Source of the DNA: Pseudomonas sp. BN411
Lineage (GTDB): Bacteria > Pseudomonadota > Gammaproteobacteria > Pseudomonadales > Pseudomonadaceae
NCBI RefSeq assembly: GCF_029871235.1
Contig: NZ_SSOM01000050.1
Location: 26,735-90,734 of the forward strand
Length of the DNA: 64,000 nucleotides
Direction of reading: 5' to 3'
Shown here: in pieces, positions 8,063-16,676 of the stretch
Layout of the letters: each line of letters starts with the position of its first letter
Position numbering within the stretch: position 1 is the first letter of the stretch
The notes under the pieces: model-generated
Database searches by the model: none
Told to the model about the DNA's origin: nothing
The model's input: the letters and a program-made list of their open reading frames with translations, nothing else
Translations under genes and position numbers: made by a program

Positions 8063-10207
8063 ATGCTCAGCACCGAACTCAAGTCCCAGATCCAGGGCGC
8101 CTACAGCCGTTTCCTCGAAGCCAAGGGGCTCAAGGCCCGCTATGGCCAGCGCCTGATGATCGCCGAGGTAGCCAAGGCCCTGGGCGCCATTCCCATGGAT
8201 GAAGAAGGGCACCGCGAGGGCGAGCCTGCGGTGGTGGCGGTGGAAGCGGGAACCGGTACTGGCAAGACCGTGGCCTATAGCCTGGCGACCATTCCCGTGG
8301 CCAAGGCCGCCGGCAAGCGCCTGGTGATTGCCACCGCCACCGTTGCCCTGCAGGAGCAGATCGTCCACAAGGACCTGCCCGACCTGATGCGCAACAGCGG
8401 CCTGAATTTCAGCTTCGCCCTGGCCAAGGGTCGCGGCCGCTACCTCTGCCTGTCCAAGCTCGACATGCTGCTGCAGGAGGGCCAGGCCCAGAGCGCAACG
8501 GCCCAGCTGTTCGCCGATGAGGGCTTCCGTATCGATGTGGACGAGAAGGGCCAGAAGCTGCTCAACCAGATGATCGAGCGCCTTGCCGGCAACCGCTGGG
8601 ATGGCGACCGCGATGCCTGGCCCGAAGCCATCGAGGACCAGGACTGGGCGCGCGTCACCACCGACCACAGCCAGTGTACCAAGCGCCATTGCCCGAATTT
8701 CCAGCAGTGCGCCTTCTATAAGGCACGGGAAGGCATGACCAAGGTTGACGTGATCGTCACCAACCACGACATGGTCCTGGCCGACCTGGCCCTGGGCGGC
8801 GGCGCCGTGCTGCCTGACCCGCGCGACACCCTCTACGTGTTCGACGAAGGTCATCATCTGCCGGACAAGGCCATCGGCCACTTCGCCCATTACACCCGCC
8901 TGCGCTCCACCGCCGACTGGCTGGAGCAGGTGGCGAAGAACCTCACCAAACTGCTGGCGCAGAACCCCCTGCCGGGCGACTTCGGCCGCCTGATCGAAGG
9001 CGTGCCTGAACTGGCGCGGGAGATCCGTGCCCACCAGCAATTCATGTTCAATGCCTGCGAAGAGATCGCCGACTTCCGCGCCGGCGAGGACATGGAAGGC
9101 CGCGACCGTCCGCGCCACCGCTTCGAGGCCGGCGTGGTGCCCGAGCATCTTCGCGAGCTGGGTATCGAGCTGAAGAAAGGATTCTCCCGACTGCACGATG
9201 TCTTCACTCGCCTGACCGAACTCCTCAAGGAAGCCATGGATGGCGAGGCCAGCATCGGCCTTGCCAGCCACCAGGCGGAAGAGTGGTATCCGCTGTTCGG
9301 CAGCCTGCTGGTCCGCGCCCAGGGCAACTGGGAACTGTGGACTGCCTTCACCACCGAAGATCCGGAAGACAGCCCGCCCATGGCGCGCTGGCTGACCCTG
9401 GCGGAAAGCGGTGCGCTGCATGACATCGAAGTCAACGCCAGCCCCATCCTCGCTGCCGAGACGTTGCGCCGTAATCTGTGGAATGTGGCTTACGGCGCCC
9501 TGGTGACTTCCGCCACCCTCACCGCGCTGGGCAAGTTCGACCGTTTCCGTATGCGCGCCGGCCTGCCCAAGGCCGCTGTCACCGCCGTTGTGCCGAGTCC
9601 GTTCCAGCACGCCGACGCGGGGCTGTTGCGGGTGCCGGACCTGAAGGCCGACCCCCGCGACGCTGCCGCCCACACCGCCGCCATCGTCCGTGACCTGCCC
9701 GATCTGGTGGAAGGCGCGCGTGGCACGCTGGTGCTGTTCGCCTCACGGCGGCAGATGCAGGACGTGTTCGACGGGCTGGACCGCGACTGGCGCAAGCGGG
9801 TGCTGATCCAGGGCAACCTGTCCAAGCAGGAAACCCTGAACAAGCACAAGGCGCGGGTGGACGATGGCGAGTCCAGCGTGCTCTTCGGCCTGGCCAGTTT
9901 TGCCGAGGGGGTCGACCTGCCGGGTGCCTACTGCGAGCACGTGGTGATCGCCAAGATTCCCTTCGCCGTGCCGGATGACCCGGTGGAGGCGGCGCTGTCC
10001 GACTGGATCGAAGCCCGTGGTGGCAACCCCTTCATGGAGATCGCCGTGCCCGACGCCTCCCTGCGTCTGGTCCAGGCCTGCGGTCGCCTGCTGCGCACCG
10101 AGGAGGACCGCGGCACCATCACGCTGCTGGACCGACGTGTGGTCACCCAGCGCTACGGCCGCGCCATCCTCGATGCCTTGCCGCCGTTCCGCCGCGAGAT
10201 CGCCTGA
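8063..10207 (+). CDS. dinG: ATP-dependent DNA helicase DinG
   Basis: 714 residues. SF2 XPD-like helicase: Walker A GTGTGKT at 63-69, DEGH box at 261-264, and four cysteines that ligate the 4Fe-4S cluster (C129, C205, C210, C216, with CTKRHCPNFQQC as the core). C-terminal motifs include SFAEGVDLPG and QACGRLLRTEEDRG. DinG unwinds R-loops, D-loops and forked DNA 5' to 3' and helps resolve replication-transcription conflicts. Length matches the E. coli enzyme (716). I saw no convincing LexA box upstream. Matches the PA1045 position (recalled). Confidence 0.95.
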   Translation: MLSTELKSQIQGAYSRFLEAKGLKARYGQRLMIAEVAKALGAIPMDEEGHREGEPAVVAVEAGTGTGKTVAYSLATIPVAKAAGKRLVIATATVALQEQIVHKDLPDLMRNSGLNFSFALAKGRGRYLCLSKLDMLLQEGQAQSATAQLFADEGFRIDVDEKGQKLLNQMIERLAGNRWDGDRDAWPEAIEDQDWARVTTDHSQCTKRHCPNFQQCAFYKAREGMTKVDVIVTNHDMVLADLALGGGAVLPDPRDTLYVFDEGHHLPDKAIGHFAHYTRLRSTADWLEQVAKNLTKLLAQNPLPGDFGRLIEGVPELAREIRAHQQFMFNACEEIADFRAGEDMEGRDRPRHRFEAGVVPEHLRELGIELKKGFSRLHDVFTRLTELLKEAMDGEASIGLASHQAEEWYPLFGSLLVRAQGNWELWTAFTTEDPEDSPPMARWLTLAESGALHDIEVNASPILAAETLRRNLWNVAYGALVTSATLTALGKFDRFRMRAGLPKAAVTAVVPSPFQHADAGLLRVPDLKADPRDAAAHTAAIVRDLPDLVEGARGTLVLFASRRQMQDVFDGLDRDWRKRVLIQGNLSKQETLNKHKARVDDGESSVLFGLASFAEGVDLPGAYCEHVVIAKIPFAVPDDPVEAALSDWIEARGGNPFMEIAVPDASLRLVQACGRLLRTEEDRGTITLLDRRVVTQRYGRAILDALPPFRREIA

Positions 10208-10212
10208 CCGCT

Positions 10213-10241
10213 GCCCCGGCCCGTTTTCGGATGGCCGGGGC
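10213..10241 (+). terminator. Hairpin after dinG
   Basis: Perfect 9-bp stem GCCCCGGCC / GGCCGGGGC with an 11-base loop, 6 bases after the dinG stop. No T run follows, so rho-independent activity is uncertain. Confidence 0.5.
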
Positions 10242-10423
10242 GACGACTGGCAATGCGCCAGATAGCCCACCCTTGACGCTGTGCTCCCCCGATCTGCGAT
10301 GATGCCGGGGTTTTTGCGGGTGCTTCGTGGCACCTGTCTGGCCCGCTTCGTTTTGTCGCACCCACGGCGAGAGACGAACTTGTTGCGGTCTATGCACTGC
10401 ATTCTCTTGGGAACTCCGGTCCG

Positions 10424-12805
10424 ATGCTTTCGACATCCAAACGCCCCCTCGTCCTGGCCATCCTTCTCGGGATGTCGGGAATCCCCCTGGCTGCCCAGGC
10501 AGAGACCCTGTTCAATTTCGTGCGTCCGCTGGACTCCGTGCAGGTGACCACCCAGGACGCCAACTTGCCGAGCGTGACTGCCGAAACCACCGCCAACGGT
10601 GAGATTCTTCGACGGCTCACCTTCAATGCCGCCGAGAAGCCGAGCCTGCGCCTCACCCCGCAGATCGGCAGCTGGGACTGGTCCAAGGCCGAGGCCATGA
10701 GCCTGCGCATCCAGAGCGCGCAGGACTGGGCCATCACCCTGGACGTCGCCATCGAGAGCACCGACGGCAAGGTCCTGACCACCCAGGTCGCGCTGCCGGC
10801 AGGTCCAGCCCAGACACTACTGATTCCCCTGGCCTCCACTTCGCCCAATGCCCACGGCATGCGTGCAGCTCCGCCGGTGCCTTGGACGCGCGATGGCAAG
10901 CGCTGGCTGCCGGCCACCCTGGTCAACGGCGAGCTCGATCGCAGCAAGGTCGCTTCCGTAACGCTGTCCCTGAACCAGCCGAACGCAGCCCAGAACGTGC
11001 TGCTCGGCCGTTTCGGTACCGAAGAGGTAGACCAGCAGACGGCTCTCTACGACGGACTGATGGACGCCTATGGGCAGTACACCCGTGTCGACTGGCCGGG
11101 CAAGGTGAAGAGCGACGAGCAACTGAAGAAAAGCGCCGAGGAAGAGGCAAAGCAACTCGCCGGCTGGATCGCCAAATTGCCTGCGCAGGACGCCTACGGC
11201 GGCTGGTTGGGCGGCGAAACCTTCGAGGCCAGCGGATTCTTCCGTACAGAGAAACGCAATGGCCGCTGGTTCCTGGTGACTCCGGAAGGCCACCCGTTCT
11301 TCTCCCTGGGCGTCAATGCGATAACTCCTGGCCTCAGCCAGACCTACGTCGAAGGCCGCGAAGCGATGTTCAAGTCGCTGCCGAAGGAGAACGAGCCCCT
11401 GGCCGCGCACTTCGGCAAAGGTGACGACCGTGCCGAGACCGACGCCAACAAGGGCCGCGCGTTCAACCAGGGCCGCTGGTACGACTTCTATGGTGCGAAC
11501 ATCGAGCGCACCTACGGCGGCAACGACCCGGAGCGCTGGAAGAACCAAAGCCTGGATCGCCTGAAAGCCTGGGGCTTCAACACCGTGGGCAACTGGAGCG
11601 ATCCGGCTTTCAACACCAGCCAGCGCATGCCCTACACCTTGCCGCTGTCCATCCACGGTGATTTCTCCACCATCAAGACCGGCTTCGACTGGTGGGGTGG
11701 TATGCCCGACCCCTTCGATCCACGTTTCGCCATGGCGGCGGAACGGGCCATCGCCATCGCCGCCCGCGACCATCGCGACGATCCCTGGCTGCTCGGCTAC
11801 TTCGCCGACAACGAACTGGCCTGGGGCGGTCATGGCGAGGACCCGAAAGCCCGCTATGCGCTGGCCTACGGAACCTTGCGCCTGACCACCGACGTGGCGG
11901 CCAAACGCGCCTTCCTCAAGCAGCTGCGCGACAAGTACCGCAACCAGGAGGGACTCTCCAAGGCCTGGGGCATCGAGCTGCAGGCCTGGGAGCTGATGGA
12001 GGATCCGGGCTTCGAGCCGCCGTTGCCGAACCCCGAGCACCCGGCCATTGAGGAAGACTTCAAACGCTTCCAGCGTTTTTATGCGGACACCTACTTCAAG
12101 ACCATCGCCGACTCCATGAAGTGGCACGCGCCCAACCACATGCTGCTGGGCGGTCGATTCGCCGCCACCGTGCCCGAGGCCGTCGAGGCCTGCGCGCAGT
12201 ATTGCGACGTGATCAGCTTCAATCGCTACACCCGCGAGCCGCAGCACGGGCTGGACATGGACCTGCTGCGTCGCCTGGACAAGCCACTGATGCTCACCGA
12301 GTTCCACTTCGGTTCCCGTGACCGCGGTCCGTTCTGGGGCGGTGTGTCCGAGGTGTACAAGGAAGAGGAGCGCGGCCCGGCATACGCCAACTACCTGAAG
12401 AAGGCTGCTGAAGAGCCGCTGATCGTCGGCGCTCACTGGTTCCAGTATCTGGACCAGCCGGCTACTGGCCGCCTGCTTGACGGCGAGAACGGCCACCTGG
12501 GGCTGGTGGGCATCACCGACCGTCCGTGGCAGGGCTTCGTCGAGGCGGTGCGTAAGGCCAACCTGGGTCTGGCGGCGGACATCAACAAGCCTCAGGAGTC
12601 CAAGGTACCGGCCAAGGAACAGCCTGAGGCGCCGGCGAAGGAGCAGCCGAAGGAAGCGGCCAAACCGGCAACCGAAGAGAAACCGGCGGAGCCTGCGAAA
12701 GACGCCGAACAGCCCAAGGATGAGGCGGAGGCCCCAGCGGAAGTGCCTGAGGCCGACGCGCCTGCCGAGCCTGCTGCTCCTGCGGAGGAAGCCGGGAAGC
12801 CCTGA
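10424..12805 (+). CDS. Secreted clan GH-A glycoside hydrolase, agarase (GH50)-like, with charged C-terminal tail
   Basis: 793 residues. Signal peptide ends at about AAQA (residue 25); an N-terminal beta-sandwich, carbohydrate-binding-like region covers about 26-215. A TIM barrel follows (about 255-700) with NGRWFLVTPEGHPFFSLGVN, LKAWGFNTVGNWSD and the predicted acid/base in ADNELAWGG (E464) and nucleophile in LTEFHFGS (E626), as expected for clan GH-A. The GYFADNE pattern is closest to GH50 beta-agarases and GH42-like enzymes in my memory; the true substrate is unknown. Residues about 725-793 are a Pro/Ala/Glu/Lys tail of AKEQPEAP-like repeats. Monocistronic in appearance. Confidence 0.8.
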   Translation: MLSTSKRPLVLAILLGMSGIPLAAQAETLFNFVRPLDSVQVTTQDANLPSVTAETTANGEILRRLTFNAAEKPSLRLTPQIGSWDWSKAEAMSLRIQSAQDWAITLDVAIESTDGKVLTTQVALPAGPAQTLLIPLASTSPNAHGMRAAPPVPWTRDGKRWLPATLVNGELDRSKVASVTLSLNQPNAAQNVLLGRFGTEEVDQQTALYDGLMDAYGQYTRVDWPGKVKSDEQLKKSAEEEAKQLAGWIAKLPAQDAYGGWLGGETFEASGFFRTEKRNGRWFLVTPEGHPFFSLGVNAITPGLSQTYVEGREAMFKSLPKENEPLAAHFGKGDDRAETDANKGRAFNQGRWYDFYGANIERTYGGNDPERWKNQSLDRLKAWGFNTVGNWSDPAFNTSQRMPYTLPLSIHGDFSTIKTGFDWWGGMPDPFDPRFAMAAERAIAIAARDHRDDPWLLGYFADNELAWGGHGEDPKARYALAYGTLRLTTDVAAKRAFLKQLRDKYRNQEGLSKAWGIELQAWELMEDPGFEPPLPNPEHPAIEEDFKRFQRFYADTYFKTIADSMKWHAPNHMLLGGRFAATVPEAVEACAQYCDVISFNRYTREPQHGLDMDLLRRLDKPLMLTEFHFGSRDRGPFWGGVSEVYKEEERGPAYANYLKKAAEEPLIVGAHWFQYLDQPATGRLLDGENGHLGLVGITDRPWQGFVEAVRKANLGLAADINKPQESKVPAKEQPEAPAKEQPKEAAKPATEEKPAEPAKDAEQPKDEAEAPAEVPEADAPAEPAAPAEEAGKP

Positions 12806-12881
12806 CGGGCGACCCGTCTTCGGCACGGTTCACAAGGAGCGGCAAGGCTGGAACAATGCCGCCTCCATTTCCTACAGGAGC

Positions 12882-14036
12882 ATGCCGGTGCAGACCCAGG
12901 GCTATTTCGACTTGCGCTTCGAGGCGGCGAGAGACGCCTTCGCCGAACTCTTCGCGGACCCGCAGGAGCGCGGTGCCGCCCTCTGCGTGCAGGTGGGCGG
13001 GGAGACAGTCCTCGACCTCTGGGCCGGCGTAGCGGACAAGGATGGCCAGGAAGCCTGGCACAGCGACACCATCCTCAACCTGTTTTCCTGCACCAAGACA
13101 TTCACGTCGGTCACCCTGTTGCAACTGGTAGGGGAGGGCAAGCTGGAGCTGGACGCGCCTGTAGCGCGTTACTGGCCCGAGTTCGCCGCCGCCGGCAAGG
13201 AGCGCATCAGCGTTCGCCAGCTCCTGTGTCACCGCGCCGGCCTGCCGGCAATCCGTGCCGCCTTGCCGGCGGAAGCCCTCTATGACTGGGAGGCGATGAC
13301 CACTGCACTGGCGGCCGAGCAACCCTGGTGGACGCCCGGCGAGGCGCACGGTTACGCCCCCATTACTTACGGCTGGCTGGTGGGTGAACTGATCCGCCGG
13401 GTCGAAGGTCGTGGTCCGGGAGAGTCCATCGTGGCGCGAGTCGCCAAGCCGCTGGGGCTGGATTTCCATGTCGGTCTGGCTGATGAGGAGTTCCACCGCG
13501 TCGCCCATATCGCCCGCGCCAAGGGCAACATGGGCGATGCCGCTGCGCAGCGCCTGTTGAAAAGCATGATGACTGAGCCGAACTCGCTCAGTACCCGCTC
13601 CTTCACCAATCCGCCGTCGATCATGACCAGCACCAACAAGCCGGAATGGCGGCGCATGCAGCAACCGGCGGCCAACGGTCACGGCAATGCGCGCAGCCTG
13701 GCGGGCTTCTACACCGGCTTGCTGGACGGTCAGTTGCTGGATGGGGAACTGCTGGCCGAGCTGACCCGCGAGCATGCCCGTGGCGAGGACCTCACATTGC
13801 TGACGGCTACCCGCTTCGGCCTCGGCTGCATGCTCGATGAGCCGGATGTTGCCAACGCCACCTACGGCATGGGTCGCTACGCCTTCGGCCACCCCGGCGC
13901 TGGCGGATCCACCGGCTTCGCTGACCCCGAGCGCGAACTGGCGTTCGGCTTCGTCACCAACACCCTCGGTCCCTACGTCCTGATGGACCCGCGCGCACAG
14001 AAACTGGCGCGTGTGGTCAAAGACTGCCTGGGCTGA
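12882..14036 (+). CDS. Serine hydrolase of the beta-lactamase / class C esterase (EstB-like) family
   Basis: 384 residues from ATG 12882 (ACAGGAG 4-5 bases upstream); longer in-frame translation overlaps the previous gene and is not credible. The nucleophile motif SCTK gives S69 and K72 (SxxK), and a Tyr-containing motif is at HGYAP (Y158); the late FGHPGAGGSTGFADPE is typical of family VIII esterases. Such enzymes hydrolyse short-chain esters and some beta-lactams. No signal peptide, so cytosolic. The position matches PA1047 (recalled). Confidence 0.88.
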   Translation: MPVQTQGYFDLRFEAARDAFAELFADPQERGAALCVQVGGETVLDLWAGVADKDGQEAWHSDTILNLFSCTKTFTSVTLLQLVGEGKLELDAPVARYWPEFAAAGKERISVRQLLCHRAGLPAIRAALPAEALYDWEAMTTALAAEQPWWTPGEAHGYAPITYGWLVGELIRRVEGRGPGESIVARVAKPLGLDFHVGLADEEFHRVAHIARAKGNMGDAAAQRLLKSMMTEPNSLSTRSFTNPPSIMTSTNKPEWRRMQQPAANGHGNARSLAGFYTGLLDGQLLDGELLAELTREHARGEDLTLLTATRFGLGCMLDEPDVANATYGMGRYAFGHPGAGGSTGFADPERELAFGFVTNTLGPYVLMDPRAQKLARVVKDCLG

Positions 14037-14116
14037 GCCACTGGTCAGTTCGGCACATTTTTTCTAGGCGCAAGAAAGGCTTAGAGAGAAAATTTGAGCC
14101 TTGCCAGGAAATTAAT

Positions 14117-14139
14117 GTGCCACCACTTCCGGGTGGCAC
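14117..14139 (+). other. Hairpin in the leader of the third OmpA lipoprotein gene
   Basis: Perfect 8-bp stem GTGCCACC / GGTGGCAC with a 7-base loop, ending 28 bases before the ATG at 14168. It may be an mRNA leader structure or the end of the upstream unit; there is no T tract. Confidence 0.4.
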
Positions 14140-14167
14140 GGCCCAATCGTTCACAGGGTACGCGAAC

Positions 14168-14878
14168 ATGAAACTCCTTAAGACGTCCACCTTGCTTCTC
14201 TGCCTTGCAGCGTCCGGCTGCACCATGTACGGCCATGACAAGGAGGGCGTGGGCGCCAAACCGGAAAAGGCCGCCAGCAGTTCCAGCTGGTGGTCGTTCG
14301 GGGGTAGCAAGGACAAGGCTGCGGGCAAGTCCGTGACCAAGATCGACGAGAAGCGAACCCAGGCCTGGTTGGACGAGTACGAGCCGCGCGTTCGCGAAGC
14401 GGCGAAGGGCAGCAAGCTGGAGGTGGAGCGCCGCGAGAACGTGCTGGTGGTCAGCCTGCCGGTAGATCCTTCGTTCAATCCAGATCGTCCGAGCATGCTG
14501 CTGCCCAGCACCCTGGGCCCCATCACCCGTGTGGCCAAGCTGGTGGAAGGCGATCCCAGGACAGGCGTGCTGGTATTGGGGCACGCCGACAGCTCCGGTA
14601 AGGAAGACGTCAATCGCAAGCTCAGCCAGGAACGTGCCCAGGCGGTGGCGGCCATTTTCCGTTTGAGCGGTCTGGAGCGTGATCGCCTGTCCCTCAAGGG
14701 TGTGGGATCGGACGTGCCGCGCGCGGCGAATGACAGCCAGCAGGGGCGGGCGCTGAACCGCCGTGTGGAAATCCTGCTCACCCCGCAGGAGACCCTGAAG
14801 GCACTGATCGCCAAGTACAGCCAGCCGGCCACGCCCGAGAAGCAGGGCAAGGTCGCTGCTACAGATCAAACCCGTTGA
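14168..14878 (+). CDS. OmpA-family lipoprotein
   Basis: 236 residues. ATG 14168 begins a lipoprotein signal with lipobox AASGC (Cys18); in-frame codons upstream lack a start site and are ignored. A Ser/Lys-rich linker (about 25-60) leads to an OmpA-type domain (about 75-220) with VLGHADSSGKEDVNRKLSQE and LNRRVEILL. The spacing of the peptidoglycan-binding Asp and Arg is kept. No TSP3 loop or glycine zipper, unlike the pair at 4729-6248. Directly upstream of pdxH, as at PA1048-PA1049 (recalled). Confidence 0.88.
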   Translation: MKLLKTSTLLLCLAASGCTMYGHDKEGVGAKPEKAASSSSWWSFGGSKDKAAGKSVTKIDEKRTQAWLDEYEPRVREAAKGSKLEVERRENVLVVSLPVDPSFNPDRPSMLLPSTLGPITRVAKLVEGDPRTGVLVLGHADSSGKEDVNRKLSQERAQAVAAIFRLSGLERDRLSLKGVGSDVPRAANDSQQGRALNRRVEILLTPQETLKALIAKYSQPATPEKQGKVAATDQTR

Positions 14879-14926
14879 TTTGGTTCTGGGTAAGCTGAAG
14901 GACCCAGCAGACAAGGAAATGCCGAG

Positions 14927-15574
14927 ATGACCCAGACCCTGGCCGACATGCGCCGCGACTACACCCGTGATGGGCTCAGCGAGGACCAGGCTCCCGCTGA
15001 GCCCTTCAGTCTGTTCCAGCACTGGTTCGGCGATGCCGTGAAGACCGAGCAACTGCCGGTCGAACCCAACGCCATGACCCTCGCCACGGTGGATGCCGAA
15101 GGCCGTCCCCACTGCCGGGTATTGCTGCTCAAGGGGCTGGATGAGCGTGGCTTCACTTTCTTCAGCAACTACGACAGCGCCAAGGGGGAACAGCTCCTGG
15201 CCAATCCCTTCGCCGCCATGACCTTCTTCTGGCCGGCCCTGGAGCGCCAGGTGCGCATCGAGGGCAGGGTAGAGCGGGTGACCCCGGCCGAATCCGATGC
15301 CTACTACCAGGTACGTCCGCTGGGCAGCCGCCTGGGGGCCTGGGCCTCGCCCCAGAGCCGGGTGATTCGTGATCGCGGGGAACTCGAATCCCTTCTGGCC
15401 GACACCGAGAAACGCTTCCTCGACCAGGCGCCCAACTGTCCGCCGCATTGGGGCGGCTATCGCCTGCTGCCGGAGCGCATCGAGTTCTGGCAGGGTCGGC
15501 CGAGCCGCCTGCACGACCGTCTCAATTTCCGTCTGGTGGATGGCGCCTGGGTTCGCGAGCGCCTCGCGCCCTGA
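14927..15574 (+). CDS. pdxH: Pyridoxine/pyridoxamine 5'-phosphate oxidase
   Basis: 215 residues, the usual length. FMN-dependent enzyme that makes pyridoxal 5'-phosphate in the last step of vitamin B6 synthesis and in salvage. Recognised by [33 protein letters not shown], the FMN/PLP contact segment [17 protein letters not shown], and the C-terminal [34 protein letters not shown] precedes the ATG. It supplies the cofactor used by PhhC, encoded elsewhere in this window. Confidence 0.97.
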   Translation: MTQTLADMRRDYTRDGLSEDQAPAEPFSLFQHWFGDAVKTEQLPVEPNAMTLATVDAEGRPHCRVLLLKGLDERGFTFFSNYDSAKGEQLLANPFAAMTFFWPALERQVRIEGRVERVTPAESDAYYQVRPLGSRLGAWASPQSRVIRDRGELESLLADTEKRFLDQAPNCPPHWGGYRLLPERIEFWQGRPSRLHDRLNFRLVDGAWVRERLAP

Positions 15575-15580
15575 AGTGAT

Positions 15581-15820
15581 TCAACTTTGCGCCCGGTAGC
15601 CGTCGGCTGCCTGGCGCAGCCGGTCGGGAAGTTGCTTGCGCTTGATGCCTTCCTTCCGCGCCTGCTCCAGCTGTTCCAGCATGAAGGCCTGCTTGGCCTT
15701 GTCGCCCTCGGCGAGGGACAGCGCGAGGTCACGATCCATCCAGCGCTTGATGCGGACGTACAGCCACCAGTGGAAATACAGACCGGCTGCGGTGGTGATC
15801 ACGATGATGAAGTAGTCCAT
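15581..15820 (-). CDS. Small single-pass membrane protein, unknown function
   Basis: 79 residues: one N-terminal transmembrane segment (YFIIVITTAAGLYFHWWLYVRI) followed by a charged, probably helical tail with LAEGDKAKQAFMLEQLEQARKEG. Only 6 bases separate its stop from that of convergent pdxH. A conserved Pseudomonas hypothetical by position; no function can be assigned. Confidence 0.7.
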   Translation of the reverse strand: MDYFIIVITTAAGLYFHWWLYVRIKRWMDRDLALSLAEGDKAKQAFMLEQLEQARKEGIKRKQLPDRLRQAADGYRAQS

Positions 15821-15979
15821 AAGCTAACCTTGGGTTACGAGAGGACGTGGGATAATTCTCGGGCGGCTGTAGGAAAGCTGAATTCAGGCTGAACGAAGCC
15901 TGAGTAGTGTGCCCCTTCAGGTGACAGCTTTCTCGGCGCGGAGTCTAATGGACAGGTACTCAATTCTGGAGGAAATGCT

Positions 15980-16444
15980 ATGCGTAAACCCGTCCTGCTG
16001 GTGGCCTCTTTCACGGCAGTGGCACTGGCATTGGGTGGCTGTCAGTCGAGCCTGACCGGTGACAGCTATTCCCGTGACGAGGCTCGGCAAGTGCAGACCG
16101 TGCGCATGGGTACCATCGAATCTCTGCGTCCGGTGAAGATCGAAGGTACCAAGACTCCGGTTGGCGCCGGTGCTGGCGCTGTGGTCGGCGGCATCGGCGG
16201 CAGCACCATCGGCCATGGCCGCGGAAGTGCGGTTGCCGCCGTTATCGGCGCGGTCGCTGGCGGTCTGCTGGGCGCAGCAGCCGAGGAAGGCATGACCCGC
16301 ACCCAGGGTGTGGAAATCACCGTACGCGAGGACGACGGCTCGATGCGCGCCTATGTCCAGGAAGTCCAACCCAACGAAGTCTTCCGCGTTGGCGAGCGTG
16401 TGCGCATCATGACGGTCAACGGCACCAGCCGCGTCGCCCACTGA
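15980..16444 (+). CDS. Glycine-zipper outer membrane lipoprotein, SlyB-like
   Basis: 154 residues. Lipobox ALGGC (Cys21) after MRKPVLLVASFTAVALALGG; glycine-zipper helix pair about 54-100 (GAGAGAVVGGIGGSTIGHG, VIGAVAGGLLGAAAEEG); C-terminal beta domain with VEITVREDDG and GERVRIM. The layout matches SlyB / Pcp (17 kDa surface antigen) proteins, which stabilise the outer membrane and in enterobacteria are PhoP-regulated. Strong GGAGG site before the ATG and a strong terminator after it. Confidence 0.88.
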   Translation: MRKPVLLVASFTAVALALGGCQSSLTGDSYSRDEARQVQTVRMGTIESLRPVKIEGTKTPVGAGAGAVVGGIGGSTIGHGRGSAVAAVIGAVAGGLLGAAAEEGMTRTQGVEITVREDDGSMRAYVQEVQPNEVFRVGERVRIMTVNGTSRVAH

Positions 16445-16450
16445 AGCTAA

Positions 16451-16476
16451 GCTGTCCCGATCGGGACAGCTTTTTC
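16451..16476 (+). terminator. Intrinsic terminator of the slyB-like gene
   Basis: Perfect palindrome GCTGTCCCGATCGGGACAGC followed by TTTTT, 6 bases after the stop codon. Classic rho-independent terminator. Confidence 0.9.
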
Positions 16477-16578
16477 CTGCCCGTTCCAGTCCTGCAGAAG
16501 AAGGCGACAGAGCCATTGGCCTGTCGCCTTCTGGGCTGGGCGTTCTCCGGCCTTACTCGTGTTTTGAAATAATTCAAT

Positions 16579-16598
16579 CTATCGATGTGAATCGATAG
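16579..16598. promoter_or_regulatory. Perfect inverted repeat upstream of the Mrp/Sha operon
   Basis: CTATCGAT-GTGA-ATCGATAG: 8-bp arms, 4-base spacer, 78 bases before the shaA start in an AT-rich stretch that contrasts with the surrounding DNA. A candidate operator for a dimeric regulator of the antiporter operon. No regulator gene is adjacent. Confidence 0.55.
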
Positions 16599-16676
16599 TA
16601 ATGGATAATCGTCGGGTTTTTCGCTTGCCGTTTCCGACACTGGGGAGGAAATGGCGCTGACCTAGGGGAGATATGG

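Noticed and set aside
8033..9673. 546-codon minus-strand frame antisense to dinG
   Set aside because: dinG has all helicase motifs on the plus strand; the antisense product resembles nothing.
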